A DNA stretch of 64,000 nucleotides from Alistipes timonensis JC136 (GTDB lineage Bacteria > Bacteroidota > Bacteroidia > Bacteroidales > Rikenellaceae): positions 62,001 through 126,000 of the forward strand of contig NZ_FNRI01000006.1 of NCBI RefSeq assembly GCF_900107675.1, given 5' to 3'. Of this stretch, positions 26,746-35,232 are shown piece by piece. Position 1 is the first letter of the stretch. Each line of letters starts with the position of its first letter. The translations under genes were made by a program, and so were the position numbers. The notes under the pieces are model-generated. The model was not told where the DNA came from. It saw nothing but the letters and a program-made list of their open reading frames with translations, and did not search any database.

Positions 26746-28302
26746 ATGAGAAATCGCTATTTTGCGCTTGTTGCCGTGTTTGCGCTCCTCGCAGGCTGCT
26801 CCTCCGAGAAGGGCGACTCGCCTGAAGACGGGGTTGAAGGGACTTTTAGACTGCACAGTTTTCTGCAGGACGGCATGGTGATCCAGCAGAACCAGCCGTT
26901 CCGCCTGTGGGGCAAGGCCTCCGCCGCGCATGTGAAGATCACCGCCAAGCCGAGCTGGACCCGGCAGGAATACACCTGCAAGGCCGATGCGAGCGGTACG
27001 TGGGTGCTGGAAATCCCGGTGCCTGCGGCGCCTTCGGACGGTGCCCCGCAGTCGATCCGGCTCTCTACGCCGCTCCAGACGACCTCCCTGCGCGACCTGC
27101 TGATCGGCGAGGTGTGGGTCCTGGGCGGACAGTCGAACATGGCGTTCGCCCTGGGGCAGGCGCTCGACGCCCCCGCCGAGATCAGCGCGGCGAACTATCC
27201 GGGCATCCGCTTTTTCACCGTGCAGCCTTCGAATGAGGCCCGGCCGATCTTCGACTGGCGCGAGGAGATGCCCGAACCCTACGGCAAATGGTACTCGACG
27301 AGTCCTGCGACGGCCGGGGCCCAGAGCGCCGTGGGCTACTATTTCGGACTGATGCTCCACCGGGAACTGGGCGTGCCCGTCGGGCTGGTCAACACCTCCT
27401 ACGGCGGCGCCACGGCGCAGGCCTATACGCCGCTCGAGGCCCTCAAAGCCGACAGCCGGCTGAAGACGACTTTCGTCGACCCGTATGCGGCCAATCCCAA
27501 TATGGACGTGCTGGTGCGTCCTGCCGAGCTCTACAACAGCATGGTCCATCCGTTGCTGCCGCTGTCGGCCCGCGGCGTGGTGTGGTATCAGGGCGAGGGC
27601 AACTGGGGCAACTACGATATCTATCCCCTGCTGATGAAGACGCTTGTCGGCGAGTGGCGGCGCAACTTCGCCAACGAGCGGATGCCGTTCTATTACGTGC
27701 AGATCGCCCCGTGGGGTTTCGGCCAGAACACCGCCTCGCAGGAGTGGTTCTACACCCAGGGTGTCCATATCGGCTATGCCTACATGCGTGAGGCGCAGGC
27801 GTTGACCCGTGAGCAGGTTTCCAATTCGGGGATGGCCGTGACGATGGACGTGGGCGATCCCGACGACATCCATCCCACGAACAAGCGCCCCGTGGGCGAA
27901 CGCCTGGCGCGTCTGGCACTCAACCAGACTTACGGCCGCAGCGAGGTGGCGTGTCTCGGCCCGCGTTACAACAGCCTGAAGGTCGAGAACGGCGTGGTGA
28001 AGCTCCTCTTCGACAACGCCGACGGGCTGAAGACCAACGACGGACAGGCTCCGAAGCATTTCTATCTGGCCGCCACAGCCGGAAGGAGCCACCGGTTCTA
28101 TCCCGCCGCGGCTGAAATTCACGGTTCGGAGGTGTGGCTCACCTGTCCCGACGTGGTGACGGCTTCGACCGCGGCGGCCGACGTGGCGGTGCGTTACGCT
28201 TTCCTGCTCTATCCGACGACCAACCTCGAAAACGGCGCCGGACTTCCTGCCGAACCTTTCCGCACCGACTCCTGGTCCACGGACATCAGCTATGTCTATT
28301 AG
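26746..28302 (+). CDS. SASA-domain carbohydrate esterase lipoprotein (sialate O-acetylesterase-like)
   Basis: 518 residues with a lipoprotein signal (lipobox LLAGC, Cys18). GEVWVLGGQSNMAF carries the nucleophile Ser130. TSYGGATAQAY and VWYQGEGN are the next conserved blocks, and GDPDDIHPTNK near 372 supplies the catalytic Asp/His. This is the SASA fold of Bacteroidetes sialate or polysaccharide acetylesterases; the N-terminal 110 residues form the small beta-domain usual in these proteins. The substrate, host sialic acids or a plant or microbial acetylated glycan, is not determined. It stands alone, with its own promoter. Confidence 0.87.
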   Translation: MRNRYFALVAVFALLAGCSSEKGDSPEDGVEGTFRLHSFLQDGMVIQQNQPFRLWGKASAAHVKITAKPSWTRQEYTCKADASGTWVLEIPVPAAPSDGAPQSIRLSTPLQTTSLRDLLIGEVWVLGGQSNMAFALGQALDAPAEISAANYPGIRFFTVQPSNEARPIFDWREEMPEPYGKWYSTSPATAGAQSAVGYYFGLMLHRELGVPVGLVNTSYGGATAQAYTPLEALKADSRLKTTFVDPYAANPNMDVLVRPAELYNSMVHPLLPLSARGVVWYQGEGNWGNYDIYPLLMKTLVGEWRRNFANERMPFYYVQIAPWGFGQNTASQEWFYTQGVHIGYAYMREAQALTREQVSNSGMAVTMDVGDPDDIHPTNKRPVGERLARLALNQTYGRSEVACLGPRYNSLKVENGVVKLLFDNADGLKTNDGQAPKHFYLAATAGRSHRFYPAAAEIHGSEVWLTCPDVVTASTAAADVAVRYAFLLYPTTNLENGAGLPAEPFRTDSWSTDISYVY

Positions 28303-28358
28303 CGGGGCCGGGACGAATATTTTTGAAAGAGATTACCGTTTTTTTTCTGTGAATTTTA

Positions 28359-28366
28359 TACCTTTG
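28359..28366 (+). promoter_or_regulatory. -7 box of the yebC-family gene
   Basis: TACCTTTG lies 37 bases before the start codon. Upstream the expected TTTG is replaced by a T-rich stretch. Confidence 0.5.
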
Positions 28367-28403
28367 CACCACGAAAGAAAAAAACTGAAAAAACGATAAT
28401 CGT

Positions 28404-29129
28404 ATGGGAAGAGCCTTTGAGTATCGCAAAGCGCGAAAAATGAAACGTTGGGGTCACATGGCCCGCGTCTTCACCAAGTTGGGGAAAGAGATCGAGATCG
28501 CCGTCAAGGCCGGAGGCTCCGATCCGTCGGCCAATACCCGCCTGCGCATTCTGATCCAGAACGCCAAGGCCGAGAACATGCCCAAGGAGAACATCGAGCG
28601 CGCCATCAAACGTGCCACCGAGAAGGACGCCGCCGATTACAAGGAGGTGATCTACGAAGGATACGGCCCCCACGGCATTGCGTTCCTGGTCGAGACCGCC
28701 ACGGACAACACCAACCGCACGGTGGCCAACGTGCGCATGTATTTCAACAAGTGCGGCGGCACGCTGGGCAACAGCGGTTCGGTCGGTTTCATGTTCGATC
28801 ACAAGTGCGTCTTCAAGTTCCGCGCCGCCGAGGGCGTCGATCCCGAAGAGCTGGAACTGGAGATGATCGACCTGGGTGTCGACGAATTCTATACCGAGGA
28901 GGACGGCATCACGGTCTATGCTCCCTATGAGTCTTTCGGCGCCATCCAGAAGTGGCTCGACGACAAGGGCTTCGAGATCGTTTCCGGCGAGTCGGTGCGC
29001 ATCCCGACCGATGTGAAGGAGCTCGACGCCGAAGGCCGCGAATCGGTCGAGAAACTGGTCGAGAAGCTCGAGGACGACGACGATGTGGTGAACGTTTACC
29101 ACACCATGAAGGAGCCCGACGAAGAGTAG
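28404..29129 (+). CDS. YebC/PmpR-family DNA-binding protein
   Basis: 241 residues of normal length. MGRAFEYRKARKMKRWGHMA and RLRILIQNAKAENMPKENIERAI are the typical YebC N-terminal motifs. YEGYGPHGIAFLVETATDN begins the second domain. Recent work links YebC proteins to relief of ribosome stalling, and older work to transcriptional control, so the role is not settled. Its TAG stop is followed with no spacer by a 121-base foldback element. Confidence 0.93.
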   Translation: MGRAFEYRKARKMKRWGHMARVFTKLGKEIEIAVKAGGSDPSANTRLRILIQNAKAENMPKENIERAIKRATEKDAADYKEVIYEGYGPHGIAFLVETATDNTNRTVANVRMYFNKCGGTLGNSGSVGFMFDHKCVFKFRAAEGVDPEELELEMIDLGVDEFYTEEDGITVYAPYESFGAIQKWLDDKGFEIVSGESVRIPTDVKELDAEGRESVEKLVEKLEDDDDVVNVYHTMKEPDEE

Positions 29130-29250
29130 TTTTCGATTTTATAGGGCATCTTTGCACTTGCATTCGCAGGGCGTGAATGGGACGTATTCCGTACTACCCA
29201 TCCGCGCCCTGCTTCGTTTAAGTACAAATCTGCTCCTCTAAAATCAAAAC
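29130..29250. repeat. 121-base foldback element after the yebC-family gene
   Basis: The left arm (from TTTTCGATTTTA) is nearly the reverse complement of the right arm (ending TAAAATCAAAAC) over about 58 bases each, leaving a short loop near 29188-29191. The ends match those of the element at 34171-34290, but the inner arms differ between the two while staying paired within each. No coding capacity is seen. Confidence 0.8.
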
Positions 29251-29253
29251 CAT

Positions 29254-29269
29254 CCGCCTCTTAGCCGGG
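29254..29269. repeat. Small hairpin of the 24-kb cluster type
   Basis: CCGCCTCTTAGCCGGG is a slightly imperfect copy of the hairpins at 24132-24273. It lies between the foldback element and the stop codon of the rubrerythrin-like gene, where it could act as a weak terminator. Confidence 0.6.
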
Positions 29270-29923
29270 CTATTCGAACCTTACGAAGCGTTCGCTGCGG
29301 GTCAGGCAGAACGGACAATAGGGATCGGGATCGCCCGCCGCATAGATGTTGCCGCACCCCGGGCAGACAAGGAACCGGCAACTGTCCGGATGATCTTTCC
29401 CGGTGCGTCGGCAATGCTCCAGCAGGGCGGCATTCCGCCGATCTGCGGCGGCTGCCCGGGCCAGCAGCCGCGCCGCATAGCGGTTGTTTTTCCGCATCGC
29501 GCGGTCGATCTCCGCACCGTGCCGCTCGCCGAGGCTCCGGAGTTCGTGGAAGATACTCCGCTCCAGGTTGCCGTCGGTCGTGCCTCCGAAGAGGACGATC
29601 CGGACCGGAGGCGTGTAGCTGCCGCCCAGGTGCAGGATGGCCTGCGCGCAGTGGTGCTCCTGCAACCGTTCGGAGAAAGCCATGGCCCGGAACAACCGCT
29701 CGGCATCCGGGCGGGATTCCCCGACGGCGATCGCGGCGAACTTGTCGTATTGGACCGATTTGACGTGTTTGCGGCGGCAGCAGGCGTCGAGGTCCGCGAG
29801 CGTCTCGGTCCACGGCGAGACCTGCGGCGCCCGGGGAGCGCGCGTCGCCGCGCAGTACAGCCAGACGAGGATGCCGACCGATGCCGCGAACAGCAGGAGT
29901 ATCAGGACCAGACGCAGTTTCAT
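29270..29923 (-). CDS. Membrane-anchored rubrerythrin-like protein with a degenerate second iron motif
   Basis: 217 residues. An N-terminal hydrophobic segment (about 4-24) anchors the protein with the rest in the periplasm. Residues about 50-170 resemble a rubrerythrin four-helix bundle: AIAVGES and SERLQEHH match the first Glu/Glu-His half, and TTDGNLERSIFHE starts the second. The second ExxH is replaced by ADRRN. The C-terminus (FLVCPGCGNIYAAGD then CPFC) is a complete two-CxxC rubredoxin-like knuckle. Rubrerythrins normally are soluble peroxide reductases, so a periplasmic anchored form with an altered diiron site is unusual. The start at 29923 is chosen over 29965 because it gives a clean signal anchor. 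Confidence 0.65.
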   Translation of the reverse strand: MKLRLVLILLLFAASVGILVWLYCAATRAPRAPQVSPWTETLADLDACCRRKHVKSVQYDKFAAIAVGESRPDAERLFRAMAFSERLQEHHCAQAILHLGGSYTPPVRIVLFGGTTDGNLERSIFHELRSLGERHGAEIDRAMRKNNRYAARLLARAAAADRRNAALLEHCRRTGKDHPDSCRFLVCPGCGNIYAAGDPDPYCPFCLTRSERFVRFE

Positions 29924-30022
29924 ACTATCGGACGATTGGTGGAAAATACCGATCGGGAGGTGCATTTTTTATGCCAGCGGCAGGCGTTTTCATCCGCAAC
30001 GGGGGATTTTTCGCCCGGCAGC

Positions 30023-30053
30023 TTTGGATTTCGGATTTCAAACCCTATATTTG
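30023..30053 (+). promoter_or_regulatory. Promoter of the small lipoprotein gene
   Basis: TTTG at 30023-30026 and TATATTTG at 30046-30053 are 19 bases apart, a full consensus match, 44 bases upstream of the start codon. Confidence 0.75.
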
Positions 30054-30097
30054 TGAACCGCCGCCGCGGCAAACCAGATGCGGGGCGGGCACAACGT

Positions 30098-30547
30098 ATG
30101 AAACGGGAATTGAAAATGGGTGTCGTCGCGGTGTTGGCCTTTCTGATGGCCGGCTGCGGCGGAAGCGATAAAAAGGAGGATGCGATCAATTACGACGGCT
30201 GGATGCTCTCCACCTGGAACGGCGGCACGGAGCTCTCCGGCAAGGTCTTCCTGCAACTCAACGGGGATATGACCTTCGTGCTTTACCAGTGCATCGACAC
30301 GCCCGGATACCAGAAATTGACGGGCACCTACTCGATCGACGGGCAGGTGATTTCGGGCGTTTATTCCTCCGGCATACCGTGGGAAAGCAGTTACGTGATC
30401 GAAAAGCAGACGAAGACCGAATTGCAGCTGCGCTCGGAGAAAGAGATCGTTTCGCTCTATATTGCGGTGGAGGTTCCGGCCTATGCAAAGGACGGCGTCG
30501 TAGCCTCCGGCGTTCGTTCGTCGGGAGCGGAAAAGCCGTTCCTCTGA
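30098..30547 (+). CDS. Small lipoprotein, lipocalin-like
   Basis: 149 residues with a lipoprotein signal ending LMAGC (Cys20). The mature part alternates short beta strands (LSTWNGG, KVFLQLNGDMTFVLYQ, GTYSIDGQVISGVYSSG), the pattern of small lipocalin-like domains found on many Bacteroidetes lipoproteins. No catalytic residues or firm family are recognised. It has a strong promoter and terminator of its own, so it is a single-gene transcript. The open frame continues upstream to 29390, but that part lies before the promoter and is not coding. Confidence 0.8.
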   Translation: MKRELKMGVVAVLAFLMAGCGGSDKKEDAINYDGWMLSTWNGGTELSGKVFLQLNGDMTFVLYQCIDTPGYQKLTGTYSIDGQVISGVYSSGIPWESSYVIEKQTKTELQLRSEKEIVSLYIAVEVPAYAKDGVVASGVRSSGAEKPFL

Positions 30548-30566
30548 CGCGCGCCGCCGGGAAAAT

Positions 30567-30605
30567 GCAAAAAGCGGATTCTCTAACTGAGAATCCGCTT
30601 TTTGC
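30567..30605. terminator. Terminator between the lipoprotein gene and pgi
   Basis: GCAAAAAGCGGATTCTC pairs perfectly with GAGAATCCGCTTTTTGC around a five-base loop. The A/T ends allow termination in both directions. Confidence 0.92.
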
Positions 30606-30621
30606 GTGATGCCGGGACGGG

Positions 30622-31953
30622 TTACAGCCGGGCTTTGATGGCTTTCGAAGCCTCCTCGTAACCGGGCTTGTCCAGCAGGGCGAACATGTTCTTCTTGTAC
30701 GCCTCGACGCCGGGCTGGTCGAACGGATTCACCCCCAGGATGTAGCCGCTGATGCCGCACGCCTTTTCGAAGAAGTAGAGCAGGCCGCCGATCGTCCGGG
30801 CCGAAATCTCGGGAATCTCGATGCGGATGTTCGGAACGCCGCCGTCGATGTGCGCCAGCTGCACGCCCAGTTCGGCCATGCGGTTGACCTCCGAAATGCG
30901 CTTTCCGGCCAGGAAGTTCAGCCCGTCGAGATTTTCGGCGTCGGCTTCGATGACGACTTCGGCCGCCGGTTTCGCTACCGAGATGATCGTCTCGAAGAGC
31001 GTGCGTTCGCCGTCCTGAATATACTGGCCCATCGAGTGCAGGTCGGCCGTCAGCGTGACGCTCGCCGGGAAGATGCCCTTGCCCTGCTTGCCCTCGCTTT
31101 CGCCGTAGAGCTGTTTCCACCACTCGTTGACGTACTGCAATTTGGGTTCGTACGAACCCAGGATTTCGATCTTCTTGCCTCCGTTGTAAAGCAGGTTGCG
31201 CACGGCGGCGTAGACGGCCGCGGGATTCTCGTTGAAAGGTACGCCTTCGGCCGTGGCCTTCTCCATCTCCTGTGCGCCGTGTACGAGCGCCGCGATGTCC
31301 ACGCCGGCGACGGCCAGCGGCAGCAGTCCCACGGGGGTCAGCACCGAGAAACGTCCGCCCACGTCGTCGGGAATGACGAACGTCGGATAACCCTCCTGCG
31401 TGGCGAGGGTCTTCAGCGCTCCGCGTGTCTTGTCGGTGATGGCCACGATGCGCCCGGCGGCCTCCTGCTTGCCGTAGCGCTTTTCGATCTCGGCTTTGAT
31501 CAGGCGGAATGCGATGGCCGGTTCGGTCGTCGTACCCGATTTGGAGATTACGATGGCGGCGATCGAGTGCTCTTTCACGGCGTCGAGCAGCTCGGCGGTG
31601 TAATCCTCCGAGATGTTCTGTCCGGCAAAGAGGACCGTCGGGAATTTCTGCTCTTTGTGCAGGAGTTTGAACGGATCGACCATGGCTTCGAGCACGGCCT
31701 TGGCGCCGAGGTACGAACCGCCGATGCCGATGCAGATTACCACGTCGGCCTTGGCGCGGAGTTTCGCAGCCTCTTTTTCGATGGCGGCGATGTCGGCCTC
31801 CGAGATCGACGAGGGGAGGCTGATCCAACCCAGGAAATCGTTTCCGGCGCCTTTGCCCGAATGCAGCAGGGCGTTTGCGGCCTGTGCCTTGGCCTCGATG
31901 TCGGCCGTGAGGGCGACACCCGCTTTGGCAATGTCTAATTTCAGTGTTTCCAT
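30622..31953 (-). CDS. pgi: Glucose-6-phosphate isomerase
   Basis: 443 residues, the short bacterial type. IGIGGSYLGAKAVLEA and ISKSGTTTEPAIAFR form the two sugar-phosphate (SIS) subdomains. SMGQYIQDGERTLFET and NPFDQPGVEAYKKNMFALL near the C-terminus are the family signatures, with the catalytic Glu in the first SIS domain region and the Lys in the last motif. The enzyme interconverts glucose-6-phosphate and fructose-6-phosphate in glycolysis. It follows gpsA by 6 bases in one operon. Confidence 0.96.
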   Translation of the reverse strand: METLKLDIAKAGVALTADIEAKAQAANALLHSGKGAGNDFLGWISLPSSISEADIAAIEKEAAKLRAKADVVICIGIGGSYLGAKAVLEAMVDPFKLLHKEQKFPTVLFAGQNISEDYTAELLDAVKEHSIAAIVISKSGTTTEPAIAFRLIKAEIEKRYGKQEAAGRIVAITDKTRGALKTLATQEGYPTFVIPDDVGGRFSVLTPVGLLPLAVAGVDIAALVHGAQEMEKATAEGVPFNENPAAVYAAVRNLLYNGGKKIEILGSYEPKLQYVNEWWKQLYGESEGKQGKGIFPASVTLTADLHSMGQYIQDGERTLFETIISVAKPAAEVVIEADAENLDGLNFLAGKRISEVNRMAELGVQLAHIDGGVPNIRIEIPEISARTIGGLLYFFEKACGISGYILGVNPFDQPGVEAYKKNMFALLDKPGYEEASKAIKARL

Positions 31954-31959
31954 ATCTTA

Positions 31960-32967
31960 TCAGATTAATTTGGTAGTCAGTTCTTGCATGCTCCTGCGGG
32001 CCGGGGCGCCCTCGTAGAGCACCCGGTAAACTGTCTCGGCGATGGGCATGTCGACCTTGTGCCGGGCGTTGATGTGGCGGATGCAGTCGGCGGCGAAATA
32101 GCCTTCGGCGACCATCGTCATCTCGTTGAGGGCGCTCTTCACCGTGCAGCCGTGGCCGATCAGCAGGCCCAGGCGCCGGTTGCGGCTGTAAACCGAGTAG
32201 CAGGTCACCAGCAGGTCGCCCAGATAGGCCGAAACCTGCGTGTCGCGCTTGTCGGGGTAGCTCTCTTCGAGGAAGCGGGTCATCTCGCCCGCCGAGTTGG
32301 CGATCAGCACCGCCAGAAAATTGTCGCCGTAGCCCAGTCCGACGGCCAGTCCGACGGCCAGGGCGTAGATGTTTTTCAGGATGGCTCCGTATTCGATGCC
32401 GTAGAGGTCCGTGGAGTAGCTGAGGCGGATGTTCCCGCCGGCGAACTTTTCGCCGATGCGCTGCGCGTTCCCGGGATCGGTGCAGACGACCGTCAGGTAG
32501 GAGAGTTTTCCGCGCGACACCTCCTCGGCGTGCGAGGGGCCGGTGAAGAGTCCGATCTGCTTGTACGACAGCCCGTAATGGTCGTGGATATACTCCACGA
32601 CGGTCTGGTAGTCGCCCGGAACGATGCCTTTGATGGCCGAGACGATGAACTTGTCGCGGAGCGGCACGGTCAGCGGGGCGAGGAAATCTTTGAGGTAGGC
32701 CGAAGGGGTGGCCAGTATCACGATGTCGGCGTCGTGCACGACGCCGTCGAGGTCGTCCGAAGGGGCTATGCGGTCGCGGTCGAACTCCAGGTCGCTCAGG
32801 TAGCGGGGGTTGCGGCCTTCGGTGCGCAGCGATTCGAGCACCTCGGGGTTGCGGACATACCATCCGACGCGCTGGCCGTTGGCCGCAAGCAATCCGACGA
32901 TGGCCGTCGCCCAGCTGCCATAGCCGATGACCGCGCAGCGGGCCCCGGTTCCGATTTTGTATTCCAT
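31960..32967 (-). CDS. gpsA: NAD(P)-dependent glycerol-3-phosphate dehydrogenase
   Basis: 335 residues. CAVIGYGSWATAI is the dinucleotide-binding loop. FTGPSHAEEV, AILKNIYALAVGLAVGLGYGDN with the catalytic Lys, and RNRRLGLLIG are the family blocks. It makes sn-glycerol-3-phosphate from dihydroxyacetone phosphate for membrane lipids. It is cotranscribed with pgi, which places lipid-backbone synthesis beside glycolysis, and is transcribed away from mreB. Confidence 0.95.
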   Translation of the reverse strand: MEYKIGTGARCAVIGYGSWATAIVGLLAANGQRVGWYVRNPEVLESLRTEGRNPRYLSDLEFDRDRIAPSDDLDGVVHDADIVILATPSAYLKDFLAPLTVPLRDKFIVSAIKGIVPGDYQTVVEYIHDHYGLSYKQIGLFTGPSHAEEVSRGKLSYLTVVCTDPGNAQRIGEKFAGGNIRLSYSTDLYGIEYGAILKNIYALAVGLAVGLGYGDNFLAVLIANSAGEMTRFLEESYPDKRDTQVSAYLGDLLVTCYSVYSRNRRLGLLIGHGCTVKSALNEMTMVAEGYFAADCIRHINARHKVDMPIAETVYRVLYEGAPARRSMQELTTKLI

Positions 32968-32990
32968 GCGGAGTTTCAGTTTTTCGACTA

Positions 32991-32998
32991 CAAATGTA
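32991..32998 (-). promoter_or_regulatory. Possible -7 box of gpsA-pgi
   Basis: The minus strand reads TACATTTG, 23 bases before the gpsA start codon. The -33 element is not clear. Confidence 0.4.
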
Positions 32999-33045
32999 AA
33001 TAAAAAAAATTAGAATAAAATACAAAAATTTCCGGGGCTTTTTAG

Positions 33046-33053
33046 TACCTTTG
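33046..33053 (+). promoter_or_regulatory. -7 box of the mreB operon
   Basis: TACCTTTG lies 97 bases before the mreB start, implying a leader of about 90 bases. It is divergent from the gpsA box. Confidence 0.5.
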
Positions 33054-33150
33054 TCCGGATGCGTGACCCTCCCGTCGCCGGGGTGGCGAAGTATTCGCGT
33101 ATTTAGCTGAAATTAAAGTATTTTACGAAATAATTGGGTGTTGTAGCCTT

Positions 33151-34170
33151 ATGGGAATTTTTTCATTGACACAAGAGCTGGCCATCGACCTCGGTACGGC
33201 CAACACGCTGATAATTTATAACGGGAAGGTCGTCGTGGACGAACCCTCGATCGTCGCCCTGGACGTTCACACGGGAAAATTGGTCGCCATCGGCCAGCAG
33301 GCGCGGCAGATGCACGAGAAAACCAATCCGAACATCAAAACGATCCGTCCGCTGAAGGACGGCGTGATCGCCGATTTCAACGCCACGGAGCTGATGCTGC
33401 GGGGCATGATCAAGAAAGTCAAAACCTCGGGCAGCCTCTTCGCCCCGTCGCTGCGAATGGTGATCTGCATCCCTTCGGGTTCGACCAACGTGGAGATTCG
33501 TGCCGTGCGCGATTCGGCGGAGCATGCCGGGGGCCGCGAGGTCTACATGATCTACGAACCGATGGCTGCGGCGCTCGGAGCCGGGCTGGATGTCGAGGCG
33601 CCCGAAGGCAACATGGTCATCGACATCGGCGGCGGTACGTCGGAGATCGCCTGCATCTCGCTGGGCGGCATCGTCTGCTCGGAGTCGATCAACACGGCGG
33701 GCGACGTCTTCACCAACGACATCCAGAGCTATGTCCGCCAGCAGCACAACATCCGTATCGGCGAACGCACGGCCGAGGCGATCAAATGTTCGATCGGCGC
33801 CGCCGTTTCGGACCTGGAGCAGGAGCCCGAGGACTTCGTGGTGACGGGCCCCAACATGCTGACGGCCCTGCCGCAGACCGTGTCGCTGTCGTACAGCGAA
33901 ATCGCCTACGCGCTGGAAAAGTCGCTCACGAAGATCGACGCCGCGCTGATGAAGGTGCTGGAATCCATGCCGCCCGAGTTGTACGCCGACATCGTGAAGA
34001 ACGGCATTTACCTCGCCGGCGGCGGCGCGCTGATCAAAGGTCTCGACCGGCGTCTGAACGAAAAGACCGGCATTCCGTTCCACATCGCCGAGGACCCGCT
34101 GCGGGCCATTGCGCGCGGAACGGGTATTGCGTTGAAAAATATCAATCGTTTTTCCTTCTTAATGAAATAG
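33151..34170 (+). CDS. mreB: Rod shape-determining protein MreB
   Basis: 339 residues of the actin/MreB family. AIDLGTANTLIIYNGK is the phosphate 1 loop, MVIDIGGGTSEIACISLGG the phosphate 2 loop, and YLAGGGALIKGLDRRL the adenosine motif. MreB filaments under the inner membrane guide the elongation machinery in rod-shaped cells. It opens the classic order mreB-mreC-mreD-mrdA-rodA. The spacer to mreC is unusually long (207 bases) and holds a foldback element directly at the mreB stop. Confidence 0.97.
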   Translation: MGIFSLTQELAIDLGTANTLIIYNGKVVVDEPSIVALDVHTGKLVAIGQQARQMHEKTNPNIKTIRPLKDGVIADFNATELMLRGMIKKVKTSGSLFAPSLRMVICIPSGSTNVEIRAVRDSAEHAGGREVYMIYEPMAAALGAGLDVEAPEGNMVIDIGGGTSEIACISLGGIVCSESINTAGDVFTNDIQSYVRQQHNIRIGERTAEAIKCSIGAAVSDLEQEPEDFVVTGPNMLTALPQTVSLSYSEIAYALEKSLTKIDAALMKVLESMPPELYADIVKNGIYLAGGGALIKGLDRRLNEKTGIPFHIAEDPLRAIARGTGIALKNINRFSFLMK

Positions 34171-34290
34171 CTTTCGTTTTATGGGGCATATTTCACATCT
34201 CCTCACCGGCCGGGACAGTCACATACGTCTGTATGCTCCTGCCCCGTCCGATTTCGGTCGATGCAAAATCTGCTCCCCTAAAGCCGAAAC
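34171..34290. repeat. 120-base foldback element between mreB and mreC
   Basis: Left arm from CTTTCGTTTTATGGGG and right arm ending CCCCTAAAGCCGAAAC are near-reverse complements over most of their length, with a loop near 34228-34231. Ends and length match the element after the yebC-family gene (29130-29250). As there, it starts with the base after the stop codon. It may lower readthrough from mreB into mreC. Confidence 0.8.
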
Positions 34291-34334
34291 CCGGAATTGT
34301 CGGGTAGGAAAAATCGGTTAAATTGACAAATGCG

Positions 34335-34358
34335 GATTGCGGGCCTTGGTCCGCAATC
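34335..34358 (+). repeat. Hairpin before mreC
   Basis: GATTGCGG (34335-34342) pairs with CCGCAATC (34351-34358) around an eight-base loop, 19 bases before the mreC start. There is no T run, so it looks like a leader structure rather than a terminator. Confidence 0.5.
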
Positions 34359-34377
34359 TTAAATTAGAGAAGAAACT

Positions 34378-35229
34378 TTGCGCAAACTGTTCGAGTTCAT
34401 CCGCAGCGTTTACGTCGTGGTGCTGTTCGTGGTGCTGGAGGCCGTGTCTATCAGCTACTACGCCCGTTCCTCCTACTACACCCAGGCGCGGCTGCTCTCA
34501 CGTTCCAACCAGGTGGTCGGCAGCGTGCACGGACTCTTTGCAGGCATAGGCCACTACTTCACGCTGGGGCGTGAGAACCGGATGCTGCTCGCGCGCGTCA
34601 CGCAGCTCGAGGAGCGGCTGGCCCAGTACGAGGAGGCCGCGACCGCCGAGCGGCTGGACGGCTATATGCAGGATATCGGCGAGTCGAAATACCGCTTTGC
34701 CACCGCCTCGGTCGTAGCCAATACGGTCAACCGGACCCGGAACCTCATCACGCTCAACCGCGGGCACCGCGACGGGATCGTGGAGGAGATGGCCGTGCTG
34801 TCGCCCGACGGTGCGATGGCGGGGTACGTCGTCGCCTGCACGGAGCGTTATTCGGTGGCGATGTCGGTGCTCAACACCTCGTTCCGCGCCAGCGGCAAAC
34901 TCGCGGACTCCGAATACTACGGTTCGATTTACTGGGACGGCCTCGATCCGGATGTCGTGGTCCTCGGCGAGCTGTCGAAATACGCCGACCCGCAGCCCGG
35001 ACAGGAGGTCGTGACGACCGGATTCTCGCAGTATTTCCCTGCCGACGTGCTGATCGGATGGGTCGAAAGCGCGTCGCTCAACGAAACCCGCACGGCCTAT
35101 ACGGCCCGGGTGCGCCTCGCCGCCGGGATGTCGCGGCTGGGCGAGGTGGTGCTGGTCGGCAACCGCGACCTCTTCGAAATCCGCGACCTCCAGCAGAGCG
35201 AACAAGTCGAACAACACACCCGACCCTGA
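34378..35229 (+). CDS. mreC: Rod shape-determining protein MreC
   Basis: 283 residues from a TTG start. One N-terminal membrane helix (about 9-28) is followed by a coiled coil (about 65-95) and the MreC beta domains. LITLNRGHRDGIVEEMAVLSPDGAMAGYV is recognisable in the first beta domain, and VVTTGFSQYFPADVLIGWV in the second. MreC links MreB and PBP2 in the periplasm. It is 3 bases before mreD. The weak start codon and the repeat-laden leader suggest its level is set apart from mreB. Confidence 0.93.
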   Translation: MRKLFEFIRSVYVVVLFVVLEAVSISYYARSSYYTQARLLSRSNQVVGSVHGLFAGIGHYFTLGRENRMLLARVTQLEERLAQYEEAATAERLDGYMQDIGESKYRFATASVVANTVNRTRNLITLNRGHRDGIVEEMAVLSPDGAMAGYVVACTERYSVAMSVLNTSFRASGKLADSEYYGSIYWDGLDPDVVVLGELSKYADPQPGQEVVTTGFSQYFPADVLIGWVESASLNETRTAYTARVRLAAGMSRLGEVVLVGNRDLFEIRDLQQSEQVEQHTRP

Positions 35230-35232
35230 CAA

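Noticed and set aside
29390..30547. Long N-terminal extension of the small lipoprotein
   Set aside because: The extension runs antisense through the rubrerythrin-like gene and upstream of a full-consensus promoter.
29130..34290. Foldback elements as insertion sequences
   Set aside because: They are about 120 bases with no coding capacity, and no clear target duplications could be defined by eye.
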